64,000 nucleotides of DNA from Chitinophagaceae bacterium UBA7600 (GTDB taxonomy: Bacteria; Bacteroidota; Bacteroidia; Chitinophagales; Chitinophagaceae), in assembly GCA_002478885.1 (NCBI GenBank), contig DLKC01000028.1, positions 20,226-84,225 of the forward strand, in the 5' to 3' direction. The notes beneath the pieces are model-generated. The model was not told where the DNA came from. It searched no databases and worked only from the letters and a program-made list of their open reading frames with translations. The number at the start of each line of letters is the position of its first letter. Positions within the stretch are counted from its first letter, which is position 1. Below are positions 1 through 8,236 of the stretch, piece after piece. A program made the translations under genes and the position numbers.

Positions 1-16
1 AAAGCCGGGTACACAA
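1..16. repeat. Right terminus of dispersed intergenic repeat (cut by window edge)
   Basis: The window opens with AAAGCCGGGTACACAAAA. This resembles the outer end of the repeat family seen elsewhere in the window, for example CAAAGCCGGGTCCAAAA at 36081 and CAAAGCCGGGTTCATAAAA at 52793. The rest of the copy would lie to the left, outside the window. Confidence 0.4.
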
Positions 17-40
17 AAGCAATCATTAGAGTTAGAGACA

Positions 41-72
41 TTTTTTGTTTAAACGAACCTATCTTAACTTTG
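41..72 (+). promoter_or_regulatory. Bacteroidota-type promoter for the GtrA-like gene
   Basis: TTTTTTG at 41-47 and a perfect TAnnTTTG box (TAACTTTG) at 65-72 are separated by 17 bp. This matches the -33/-7 promoter of Bacteroidota. Transcription should start near 79, giving a leader of about 20 nt before the ATG at 100. Confidence 0.65.
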
Positions 73-99
73 GTTAGCTTGAATAAATAATGATGCACG

Positions 100-489
100 A
101 TGGAAATTACCACTGAGTTGGTCTTAAAAATTTTAAAATTTGGTATTACCGGTTTAAGCGGTATGGTGGTTGATTTTGGTGCTACCTGGCTTGGCCGGGA
201 AAGACTAAAATGGAACCAATACTTCGCAAACTCATGCGGCTTCACGCTTGCTGTGATCAACAATTATATTATTAACAGGTTTTGGACCTTCGAAAGCAAA
301 GAAGCATGGATGCCCGAATTTGGAAGGTTTGTTTTGTTTAGTACAGTCGGGCTAGCGTTGAACAACCTCTTACTATATGTGTTTCATGAAAAGCTAAAGT
401 TGAATTTTTACCTTGCCAAGGCTATTGCAATAGGGTGTGTATTTATATGGAATTTTGTAGTTAACTACGAGTTTAATTTTCATTCATAG
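100..489 (+). CDS. GtrA-like family membrane protein
   Basis: The 129-residue protein has four predicted membrane segments and the hallmarks of the GtrA/DPMS family (PF04138): an N-terminal KFGITGLSGMVVDFG stretch and an NYIINRFWTF motif after the second helix. Family members are thought to move or present polyprenyl-linked sugars across the inner membrane for glycosylation of surface polysaccharides. Length is normal for the family. The ATG at 100 sits about 20 nt after a predicted transcription start. No glycosyltransferase partner is visible on the right; one could lie to the left of the window. The family call is firm, the substrate unknown. Confidence 0.88.
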   Translation: MEITTELVLKILKFGITGLSGMVVDFGATWLGRERLKWNQYFANSCGFTLAVINNYIINRFWTFESKEAWMPEFGRFVLFSTVGLALNNLLLYVFHEKLKLNFYLAKAIAIGCVFIWNFVVNYEFNFHS

Positions 490-629
490 TTCAGCTATAT
501 TATTTTTTCGTTGATTGTTAAAATGGCGCATGTGAAAAATCACTTTATTTTAATGAAAAATCACATATCGCGGTTAGAATAATTATCGTAATATTGTTTC
601 AGTTAATTGTTAACCATAAAAATACCATT

Positions 630-818
630 ATGCTCAACATCCAGGTAAACCAGGCTAGAAGTGCGTTTTTGTTCAGATTCGGGAAAAAATCTCAAAAGAA
701 AGCGTACAAATCCAATCCAATTCCTAAAGAAAAATCAAACGGATATAAAAATCTTTTAATTGTACCCAACAACCTAGAACCTCACATTATTGCTTTAATG
801 GAAAAGGGTCTAAGTTAG
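630..818 (+). CDS. Small basic protein of unknown function
   Basis: This is a 62-residue lysine-rich protein with no signal peptide or membrane segment. The frame stays open upstream to a non-ATG codon at 594, but the ATG at 630 is the first strong start. I do not recognise a family. Support for a real gene is its position between a gene and a well-formed terminator that begins 29 nt after the stop. The C-terminal half (NLLIVPNNLEPHIIALMEKG) has the look of a folded segment. It could also be spurious. Confidence 0.5.
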   Translation: MLNIQVNQARSAFLFRFGKKSQKKAYKSNPIPKEKSNGYKNLLIVPNNLEPHIIALMEKGLS

Positions 819-846
819 CTTATCATATTTTGGTTATGAAAACAAG

Positions 847-882
847 AAGTGCATCTTATGGGCTAAGGTGCACTTTTTTTTT
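847..882 (+). terminator. Rho-independent terminator
   Basis: An 11-bp stem (AAGTGCATCTT / AAGGTGCACTT, one G-U pair) with a 7-nt loop runs into nine T residues. Confidence 0.85.
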
Positions 883-993
883 GCGCTATTTCGTGACTTT
901 TTGTAAAGACTAATCTCCGCTTAAATAATTTTTGTCTCCGTATTTCGCCGTCCCGCATTTACTTGGTACTTTTCTTTATTAAATCTTTTGTTT

Positions 994-3900
994 ATGAGAA
1001 TTTTAGTTGCCTTGGCCTTAGCAGCTATTTTTATGTTTGCTGCTAAAAGTGTAAGTGCTTCGTTCTTTCCCCGTGACTACAAAGGCCACAATGTGGCAGA
1101 CACCACGAAGAAGGACACAGCGAAATTCACTGAATATAAAAGCCTTCCATTAAAACCAGCCCGTAAGATTAGTTTTTCGACACAGGAAGGCTCATGGATG
1201 AGCCTGGATGTAAGCCCCGATGGACAAAATATAGTCTTTGATCTTATGGGCGATCTTTACACGATGCCTATGACTGGCGGACGGGCCACCCCGCTAACAA
1301 AGGGGCTTGCCTATGATGTACATCCACGATACAGCCCGGATGGCAAAAAAATTCTTTTTATATCTGACAGGAGCGGCGGCGACAATGTGTGGTATTTCGA
1401 CCTGGAGAAGAAAGACACTGTTCAGTTAACAAAAGACAATAACCAAAATTTTCCAAGCGCTTGCTGGACACCCGATGGCGAGTATGTTGTTTATGCAAAA
1501 GGCCGGTTGAGCATCAAGCTTTATATGGTGCATCGCAAAGGAGGAGGTGGTATCCAATTGACTGAGGGATCGTTTAGTCTTAAGACTATAGACCCTGCAG
1601 TTAGTGCCGACGGACGGTATGTATACTACTCTCAGCGCTATGGGCCGTGGAATTATAATGCGCAACTTCCACAATATGAAATAGGGAAATATGATCGTGA
1701 AACGGGTAAGACCTCGGTCATCACCTCACGCTACGGCTCTGGATTTACGCCGGTATTGTCAAAAGATGGGAAATGGCTCGTATACGGTAGCAGGTTTGAA
1801 GATAAGACAGGCCTTGTTATACGAGATCTTAAAACGGGAGAAGAAAAATGGCTCGCTTACCCGGTGCAGCGCGACGAACAGGAATCTATAGCGCCCCTGG
1901 GTGTATTACCTGCCATGTCATTTACGCCGGATAGTAAAGCGTTGGTGGCTTCTTATGGCGGTAAGTTTTACCGTATTCCAATCGACGGTAATACAATAAC
2001 TGAAATACCTTTTACTGCCGACGTTGATCTTGAACTTGGCCCACAGCTTGCTTTCAAATACCCTGTTTCAGATACTGCTTACCAGCAGTCAACGCAAATC
2101 CGGGATGCGGTTCCTTCTCCAGATGGAAAAAAGCTGGCTTTTACTGTGCTCAATCGCCTCTATGTCATGGAATATCCGAACGGCAATCCTAAACGCGTTA
2201 CCAATAATGATTTTACCGAAGCGCAACCTGCCTGGTCACCTGACGGCACAGCGCTTGCTTTTGTCACCTGGACTCCCGGGGGAGGTCAAATTTTCAAGGC
2301 TGTATTTGGTGCAAAGGGCACTACAACGCAGCAGGTCACTAGAGAAGCCGGCTTGTACCAGTTTCTTGCTTACAACATGCAGGGCGACCGCATCGTATTT
2401 CTACGTAGCTCATCAAGGGCATATCAAGATTCTTATGGTCCCGGGTATGATGGCACTGAAGACGATCTCTGCTGGATCGGCAGCAATGGCGGCGATGTTA
2501 ATCTTATTGACAAAGCTAGATTCCGCTTTAACCCACATTTTGTAAAAGGACAGCCCGACAGAATTTATCTAACCAACGGTGGTGGCGATCTTGTTTCGAT
2601 AAAATGGGATGGAACGGACGAAAAGAAAATCGCCCATGTTACAGGCATTACCACATATGGATTTGCCTATACAAAATACGGAAGGCCTGATCCCGAGAAA
2701 ATGAAGTGTATTTTAAATGAACCGGAAGAAAACGGCCAGGAAAGAGAAATGAACCTTCCTTCCGGAGCCTCCATAATCACTATGTCTCCTACTGGTGACA
2801 GAGCGCTGGCAGAGATCAATAATGATATTTATGTCGTTACCATTCCGAAAACAGGAAAAACAGATAATATCTCAGTTGCCAGTGCCGATGATGCTGAATT
2901 CCCGGCCCGTAAACTTACAGAGATTGGTGGTGAATTTCCTTCCTGGCAAAGTGATGGCAAAACTGTGCATTGGAGTTTAGGCAGCACGCATTTTACTTAT
3001 GATGTTGACAAGGCACAGGCATTTGAGGACAGCTTGGTTGAAGCGAAGAAAATATCAGATAAAAAGGCAGCTGATTCAATTGCGAGGCTTAACGCTGATT
3101 CAACGCTAAAAAAAGCGGCTGATTCACTACGCAAAATCCAGGACTCGATAAAAGCTAAAGACACTACTATTAAAAAAGATACGAAGAAAGACGATGAACC
3201 AAAATATAAAGCACAGGAACAAGATGTAAAGCTGTTCTTTAAAAAGGATATACCTCAAGGTACAATCCTGTTGAAGGGCGCCAGGATAGTTACCATGAAA
3301 GGAGAAGAAATTATCGATGATGGTGATATATTGATCGAGAACAACCGCATAAAAGCCATAGGTAAAAGCGGGTCATTCGCAGCGCCCCCCAATGCTAAGG
3401 TGATGGATGTCTCGGGAAAAACGATTATACCAGGCTTTGTCGATCCCCACAGTCATATGTGGCCAAACTGGGGCATTCACAAAAACCAGATATGGATTTA
3501 TGCTGCCAATCTTGCCTATGGCGTAACAACAACAAGAGACCCTCAAACCTCAACAACCGACGTGCTCACTTATGGCGATATGGTTGATGCAGGCACCATG
3601 ATCGGTCCACGCGTTTACTCTACCGGCCCCGGCGTTGGCTATTGGTTCTACAATGTTAAAGACTCAGCCCAGGCCGAGAGCATACTAGAACAATACAGCA
3701 AATATTTTCATACTAAGTATATCAAGATGTATTTGACTGGCAACCGCAAACAACGTGAGTGGATCATCCAGGCTGCGCGTAATCAACAATTAATGCCAAC
3801 CACTGAAGGAGGCCTCGATTTTAAATTGAACATGACTAATATGCTCGACGGCTACCCCGGCCACGAACATGCATTGCCAATCTATCCTTTGTACAGCGAC

Positions 3901-4515
3901 GTGTGGAAATCCATTTCAAAGTCCGGAATGATCGTTACGCCAACCTTACTTGTATCCTATGGCGGCCCGTTTGCAGAAAATTATTTCTGGTCGAGAGAAG
4001 TGCCATACAACGATCCTAAGGTGCAGCATTTCTTTGCTTACGAAGAACTTGCGGGAAAAACAAGAAGACTTGGTTATTGGGCAATGGATGAAGAACAGGT
4101 ATTCCCCAAGCATGCTAAGAATATGAAGGGACTGGTAGAAGCCGGAGGCCTCGTTGGCGTTGGCAGCCACGGTGAATTCCAGGGACTCGGTTATCATTGG
4201 GAGCTCTGGGCCTTACAAAGCGGTGGCATGCGTACCATTGATGCACTAAGGGCTGCAACAATCCTTGGCGCAACCGGTCTGGGGCTCGATAAAGATTTGG
4301 GAAGCCTCGAAACAGGGAAACTTGCCGACCTCATCATTCTCAATAAAAACCCGCTGGAAAACATTCGCAACACTAATACCATTCAGTATGTAATGAAGAA
4401 TGGAAGATTATATGACGGCAACACTTGTGATGAGGTGTATCCACAGCAGCGAAAACTAAATACAGATGAGTGGAAGTTTAATAAGCCGGCAACTAATACA
4501 ACTGTAAAAGAATAA
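994..4515 (+). CDS. Secreted amidohydrolase with N-terminal TolB-like beta-propeller
   Basis: The product is 1173 residues. A signal peptide (MRILVALALAAIFMFAAKS) is followed by several PD40/WD40-like repeats of the SPDGKKILFISDR type over roughly residues 55-670. A charged Ala/Lys/Asp-rich linker (about 690-745) leads into an amidohydrolase domain. Its metal-binding HxH lies in DPHSHMW (about residues 819-821), and the usual C-terminal segment ending in LETGKLADLIIL is present. The architecture matches the large periplasmic or outer-membrane-facing amidohydrolases of Bacteroidota, whose imidazolonepropionase-like domain may act on peptides or cyclic amides; the substrate is not known. The ATG at 994 is preferred over a TTG two codons upstream. 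A terminator follows directly, so the gene is probably monocistronic. Confidence 0.9.
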   Translation: MRILVALALAAIFMFAAKSVSASFFPRDYKGHNVADTTKKDTAKFTEYKSLPLKPARKISFSTQEGSWMSLDVSPDGQNIVFDLMGDLYTMPMTGGRATPLTKGLAYDVHPRYSPDGKKILFISDRSGGDNVWYFDLEKKDTVQLTKDNNQNFPSACWTPDGEYVVYAKGRLSIKLYMVHRKGGGGIQLTEGSFSLKTIDPAVSADGRYVYYSQRYGPWNYNAQLPQYEIGKYDRETGKTSVITSRYGSGFTPVLSKDGKWLVYGSRFEDKTGLVIRDLKTGEEKWLAYPVQRDEQESIAPLGVLPAMSFTPDSKALVASYGGKFYRIPIDGNTITEIPFTADVDLELGPQLAFKYPVSDTAYQQSTQIRDAVPSPDGKKLAFTVLNRLYVMEYPNGNPKRVTNNDFTEAQPAWSPDGTALAFVTWTPGGGQIFKAVFGAKGTTTQQVTREAGLYQFLAYNMQGDRIVFLRSSSRAYQDSYGPGYDGTEDDLCWIGSNGGDVNLIDKARFRFNPHFVKGQPDRIYLTNGGGDLVSIKWDGTDEKKIAHVTGITTYGFAYTKYGRPDPEKMKCILNEPEENGQEREMNLPSGASIITMSPTGDRALAEINNDIYVVTIPKTGKTDNISVASADDAEFPARKLTEIGGEFPSWQSDGKTVHWSLGSTHFTYDVDKAQAFEDSLVEAKKISDKKAADSIARLNADSTLKKAADSLRKIQDSIKAKDTTIKKDTKKDDEPKYKAQEQDVKLFFKKDIPQGTILLKGARIVTMKGEEIIDDGDILIENNRIKAIGKSGSFAAPPNAKVMDVSGKTIIPGFVDPHSHMWPNWGIHKNQIWIYAANLAYGVTTTRDPQTSTTDVLTYGDMVDAGTMIGPRVYSTGPGVGYWFYNVKDSAQAESILEQYSKYFHTKYIKMYLTGNRKQREWIIQAARNQQLMPTTEGGLDFKLNMTNMLDGYPGHEHALPIYPLYSDVWKSISKSGMIVTPTLLVSYGGPFAENYFWSREVPYNDPKVQHFFAYEELAGKTRRLGYWAMDEEQVFPKHAKNMKGLVEAGGLVGVGSHGEFQGLGYHWELWALQSGGMRTIDALRAATILGATGLGLDKDLGSLETGKLADLIILNKNPLENIRNTNTIQYVMKNGRLYDGNTCDEVYPQQRKLNTDEWKFNKPATNTTVKE

Positions 4516-4532
4516 TATTGCTATACTTTCTA

Positions 4533-4567
4533 AACCGTTACCAGCAGCAGCGGGTAACGGTTTTCTT
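4533..4567 (+). terminator. Rho-independent terminator of the amidohydrolase gene
   Basis: A 10-bp perfect stem (AACCGTTACC / GGTAACGGTT) with a 10-nt loop is followed by TTCTTTT, starting 18 nt after the stop codon. Confidence 0.85.
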
Positions 4568-4599
4568 TTGCGCGTGAAGTATATACAAACAAAGATTTT

Positions 4600-4925
4600 T
4601 GTGGCAAGCTGTAGTAATGCCAATCATCATCGTTGTGTCACTCACTTGTACTCCAGCGCTTTTTTTGCACAAGAATGCAAAATGCCGTCTTGCTTTTTTA
4701 TGCGAAAGGTTTCAGCAACTAAATCTCATGCTTCGTTCATTAAAATATTGCGGGTAAAAATATTCTGCAGAACTTCGATTGAAAAGATTCGCTTGCTTAA
4801 CAGTTTTGAGAGCTGGCATTGCATAACACCAAAAAAACAATATTGCTGTCGCAAAGAGTTACAATAGCTGAAAAGTGCGACGCAAGTAAAGCTCAATGTA
4901 TTTGCTTAAGTTGGTGACAAAAAAA
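4600..4925 (+). repeat. Dispersed intergenic repeat, full copy (arm A left, arm B right)
   Basis: The left arm TTGTGTCACTCACTTGTAC is at 4633-4651. The right arm contains AAGTGCGACGCAA at 4873-4885, complementary in type to TTGCGTCGCACTT. Reading frames across this stretch are translations of the repeat. The copy fills the gap between the terminator and the next gene. Confidence 0.7.
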
Positions 4926-4946
4926 TTACATCAATCCCGATGCTAT

Positions 4947-5900
4947 ATGAGAAAGCGAAAGCACCTTGCTTTTTTATTTTTGTTGTTTGCCTGCAGAACG
5001 TTTGGGCAACAAGATGATTATTTCAGCAAGGAGCCGCCTTCAAATGAACCGCAAATGTTTGCACCGGGGAATATCTCGGATGAGTTCGGCAATCGCGATA
5101 TGGCGATATCTCCGAAAGGCGATGAAATATTTTATACGCTTCAAGCAAGAAACTTTAGTGCCATTGTTTATTGCAAGAAAGTAAATGGCCGGTGGGGCAA
5201 GCCTGAAGTGGCCCCTTTTTCAGGCATTTACAACGACCTTGAACCAACTTTTGCTGCTGATGGTAGTAGTATATACTTTGTTTCGGCGCGGCCCCTTGAC
5301 GAAAGCGATAAGCAGAAAGACTACGATGTGTGGAGCGTGCAAAGAACGAAAGATGGCTGGGCTGAACCAAAGAATTTGGGCGCACCGGTGAACTCTGATA
5401 AAGATGAATATTACCCCTCCGTCGCGATGAATGGCAATATGTATTTTACGAGAGCAGTTGATGGCCGGGAAGAGGACATCATGCTTTGTAAATTTAGCAA
5501 TGGTAGTTACGACACTGCTGTAAGTTTACCCAATGCAGTAAATTCTGTCAATGACGAATTCAACGCATTTATTGACCCGGAAGAACGGTATATAATCTTC
5601 AGCGTGTATGGCAAAAAAGACTTGGGCCGCGGCGATCTTTACATCAGTAAAAAAGATGACAACAATAACTGGATGCCTGCAGAAAATCTTGGCGCAGCCA
5701 TTAATTCAGACGGGCTAGATTATTGCCCCTATGTGAGCCCTGATAACAAATATTTTTTCTTTACAAGCAACAGATCAGACAATAAAGCGCCCTTTGCAAA
5801 ACAGCAATCTATGCATTCGTTAAGCGAGATGCTGCACAGTCCATTGAACGGTTACGACAATATTTACTGGATAAAAGCTACGGTTATTACCGGCAAATAA
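4947..5900 (+). CDS. Secreted TolB-like beta-propeller (PD40) protein
   Basis: The 317-residue protein starts with a signal peptide (MRKRKHLAFLFLLFACRTFG, cleavage before QQDD). It continues with WD40-like PD40 repeats, recognisable from ISPKGDEIFYT, AADGSSIYFVSARP, YPSVAMNGNMYFTR and YVSPDNKYFFFTSNR. No catalytic domain is attached, so it probably acts as a periplasmic or surface binding propeller. The frame is open to 4896, but that extension lies in the neighbouring repeat and would bury the signal peptide; the ATG at 4947 is chosen. The next gene begins 23 nt downstream and may be cotranscribed. Confidence 0.85.
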   Translation: MRKRKHLAFLFLLFACRTFGQQDDYFSKEPPSNEPQMFAPGNISDEFGNRDMAISPKGDEIFYTLQARNFSAIVYCKKVNGRWGKPEVAPFSGIYNDLEPTFAADGSSIYFVSARPLDESDKQKDYDVWSVQRTKDGWAEPKNLGAPVNSDKDEYYPSVAMNGNMYFTRAVDGREEDIMLCKFSNGSYDTAVSLPNAVNSVNDEFNAFIDPEERYIIFSVYGKKDLGRGDLYISKKDDNNNWMPAENLGAAINSDGLDYCPYVSPDNKYFFFTSNRSDNKAPFAKQQSMHSLSEMLHSPLNGYDNIYWIKATVITGK

Positions 5901-5923
5901 TTATCTTGGAAAAAATTATTTTC

Positions 5924-6523
5924 ATGAAAAAATATTTGCTCTCGCTAATGATTGCTGCGCTAGCTTTTACGTTTGTAAATGCCCAAAAAAAGGTTTCGTT
6001 ATTTAATGGCAAGGATCTTACCGGATGGACAATTAATGGAACTGAAAAGTGGTATGTTGAAAAAGGTGAATTGGTTTGTGAAAGCGGCCCCGACAAGCAA
6101 TACGGCTACCTGAATACCAATAAAAATTACAAAGACTTTATTTTAACGCTCAAATTCAAACAAGAGGCGAATGGCAATAGCGGCGTGTTTTTCAGGTCTT
6201 CGATCGAAGGCGTGAAAATCAGCGGATGGCAGGCTGAGGTTGCACCATTAGGCCAGCACACTGGAGGTATTTATGAATCTTACGGCCGCGGCTGGTTAAT
6301 ACAGCCAAAACCCGAAGATGAAAAATATTTGAAGGAAAGTGATTGGAATGAATATAAATTAAAAGTAGTCGGCGGCCAGGTAACCACGTGGCTCAACGGC
6401 CATATGATGATCGATCTTACCGATGATAAAATTGCACAGGGTGTAGGTTTTATCGCTTTGCAAATCCACGATGGCGGCGGTATCAAAGTAAGATGGAAAG
6501 ACTTAATGATCCAGGAACTATAG
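5924..6523 (+). CDS. DUF1080 / 3-keto-disaccharide hydrolase-like secreted protein
   Basis: The protein has 199 residues: a signal peptide (MKKYLLSLMIAALAFTFVNA) and one concanavalin-like DUF1080 domain (PF06439). Typical elements are SLFNGKDLTGWT at the start, FRSSIEG, and the closing IALQIHDGGGIKVRWKDL. Characterised relatives cleave 3-keto-glycosides; many genomes carry several copies with unknown substrates. The TTG at 5906 would add six residues in front of the signal peptide, so the ATG at 5924 is used. A second, longer member is at 10850. A terminator follows. Confidence 0.9.
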   Translation: MKKYLLSLMIAALAFTFVNAQKKVSLFNGKDLTGWTINGTEKWYVEKGELVCESGPDKQYGYLNTNKNYKDFILTLKFKQEANGNSGVFFRSSIEGVKISGWQAEVAPLGQHTGGIYESYGRGWLIQPKPEDEKYLKESDWNEYKLKVVGGQVTTWLNGHMMIDLTDDKIAQGVGFIALQIHDGGGIKVRWKDLMIQEL

Positions 6524-6550
6524 TGGTTCCACCAGTTTATACAAAATTGA

Positions 6551-6578
6551 AAAGGCAAGCAACATGTTTGCCTTTTTT
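6551..6578 (+). terminator. Rho-independent terminator
   Basis: AAAGGCAA pairs with TTGCCTTT across a 9-nt loop and runs into six T residues, 27 nt after the DUF1080 stop. Confidence 0.8.
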
Positions 6579-6628
6579 ATTGACAAACCATTTATACAGG
6601 CGACACTAAATTACATCGTAAGCTTGTT

Positions 6629-6636
6629 TACATTTG
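6629..6636 (+). promoter_or_regulatory. -7 box (TACATTTG) abutting the bioA start
   Basis: A perfect TAnnTTTG box ends only 4 nt before the bioA ATG, so the transcript would be leaderless or nearly so. A clear TTG about 20 bp upstream is missing, which lowers confidence. Confidence 0.45.
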
Positions 6637-6640
6637 CCGC

Positions 6641-7942
6641 ATGCAGTTAACAGAGCGTGACAAAAAATTTATATGGCATCCTTTCACTCCGCAAAAAAAT
6701 ATGCCAGCGCCAACGGCGATTATCCGCGGAGAAGGCAGCCTGCTCATTGATGAAAATAACAATAGCTACATTGATGCTATCAGCAGCTGGTGGGTGACGC
6801 TGCACGGGCATGCCCATCCTTATATCGCCGAAAAAATTTACGAGCAGGCATTGAGGATAGAGCAGGTAATTTTTGCAGGTTTTACACATCAACCGGCCGT
6901 TGACCTTGCCGAAAAATTACTGCAGTTATTACCTGCTGGATTTTCAAAAGTTTTTTACAGCGATAATGGGTCTACCTCAACAGAGGTCGCATTAAAGATG
7001 GCTATACAATACTGGTGGAACGAGGATGGGCAGCAAGAAGCAAAAAGCAAAACAGCAAAGCGAAATAAGATACTGGCATTTAATAATGCTTATCACGGCG
7101 ATACGTTTGGCGCCATGAGCGTAAGCGACAGAAGCGTATTTACACTTGCTTTTCACGAGTTGTTGTTCGAAGTGATTTTTATCGACACGCCTACTGAAGA
7201 AAATCTTGCACACACAAAAGAACTGATTAATCAACACGAAAATGAAATTGCTGCATTTATTTATGAGCCGCTGGTTCAGGGTGCCGGTGGAATGAAAATG
7301 TTTAATGCTGATTTAATGAACGAGTTGCTCGGTATCGTTAAACAAAGTGGAATTATTTGCATCGCAGATGAAGTGATGACGGGCTTTGGGCGCACCGGTA
7401 AATTTTTCGCAAGTGAATACATGCAGCAACGCCCCGATATTATTTGCCTGAGCAAAGGCTTAACAGGCGGCACGATGGCGCTAGGCGCAACAGTATGCAA
7501 TGCGAAAATCTACAATGCTTATGTCAACGATGACAAACTGAAAACTTTTTTTCACGGTCATTCCTTCACTGCCAACCCATTGGCCTGTTCTGCCGCATTA
7601 GGAAGTATGGATCTGTTGATTAAGCCCGAAACAAAACGAGCCATTGAATTCATCAGCGAAAGCAACAGGGATTTTATGCAAACCGTTGTCAGCAAATTCG
7701 CCGGCAATTCTTTGCTACCTTATAGGAATTTGCGTGCGCTCGGCACCATTCTCGCTTTCGAGATTAACGAAGGCAAAGACGAATACCTAAATAATGTAGG
7801 CCCGGTTGTTACACAGCGGTGCATGAATGCCGGCGTTTATATTCGTCCACTTGGCAACTGCGTCTATATCATGCCGCCTTATTGCATTACCGTAGATCAG
7901 TTGCAAAAAGTATACGATGTGTTGCTTACGGTGTTAGTGTAA
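6641..7942 (+). CDS. bioA: Adenosylmethionine-8-amino-7-oxononanoate aminotransferase
   Basis: The protein catalyses the SAM-dependent amination of 7-keto-8-aminopelargonate in biotin synthesis, using pyridoxal phosphate. At 433 residues it has normal length. Visible features are SSWWVTLHGHAHPYI near the N-terminus, YSDNGSTSTEVALKMA, the YHGDTFGAMSVSD substrate loop, DEVMTGFGRTG with the cofactor-binding Asp, and the Schiff-base lysine in LSKGLTGG (about K272). The HGHSFTANPLAC segment distinguishes BioA from most class III aminotransferases. No other biotin gene is in the window, so bioA stands alone here, with a terminator before it and a repeat after it. Confidence 0.93.
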   Translation: MQLTERDKKFIWHPFTPQKNMPAPTAIIRGEGSLLIDENNNSYIDAISSWWVTLHGHAHPYIAEKIYEQALRIEQVIFAGFTHQPAVDLAEKLLQLLPAGFSKVFYSDNGSTSTEVALKMAIQYWWNEDGQQEAKSKTAKRNKILAFNNAYHGDTFGAMSVSDRSVFTLAFHELLFEVIFIDTPTEENLAHTKELINQHENEIAAFIYEPLVQGAGGMKMFNADLMNELLGIVKQSGIICIADEVMTGFGRTGKFFASEYMQQRPDIICLSKGLTGGTMALGATVCNAKIYNAYVNDDKLKTFFHGHSFTANPLACSAALGSMDLLIKPETKRAIEFISESNRDFMQTVVSKFAGNSLLPYRNLRALGTILAFEINEGKDEYLNNVGPVVTQRCMNAGVYIRPLGNCVYIMPPYCITVDQLQKVYDVLLTVLV

Positions 7943-7970
7943 TTTTTTTGTTAACGACTGCATATCGCTA

Positions 7971-8162
7971 CGAGGCTGTGGTTGTGTCACTCACTTGTAC
8001 TGCAGAATATAAGTAGGAAAGACGGGAGGATAAAACTCCATAGGTATTTTATATTGACTGGTAGTTACTTTCGATCTTCTGCTTTTGGCTGACATCCGGG
8101 TTAAATGTACAAGAGTGCGACGCAATCAAAGACGCCCAAAGTTGCTTAAGCCGGGCTCATGC
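7971..8162 (+). repeat. Dispersed intergenic repeat, full copy (arm A left, arm B right)
   Basis: Arm A starts with GTTGTGTCACTCACTTGTAC at 7981. It continues to 8013 and matches the inverted right arm of the copy at 16973-17005 at 32 of 33 positions. Arm B reads GTACAAGAGTGCGACGCAA at 8107-8125, and the outer end AAGCCGGGCTCAT is at 8148-8160. This is one of the clearest full copies. Confidence 0.8.
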
Positions 8163-8212
8163 AAATCGTACAATTATTTTAGCGCATCAAAATAATTCAG
8201 CGGCATTTACAG

Positions 8213-8220
8213 TATGTTTG
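8213..8220 (+). promoter_or_regulatory. -7 box (TATGTTTG) upstream of the ureohydrolase-like gene
   Basis: A perfect TAnnTTTG box lies 17 nt before the ATG at 8237, just right of the repeat. No good TTG is present at the expected distance. Confidence 0.4.
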
Positions 8221-8236
8221 TTGCAAACAAACGACG

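Noticed and set aside
4568..4867. A 99-codon plus-strand reading frame between the amidohydrolase and propeller genes
   Set aside because: It translates the dispersed repeat and its interior, has no family features and starts inside the terminator region.
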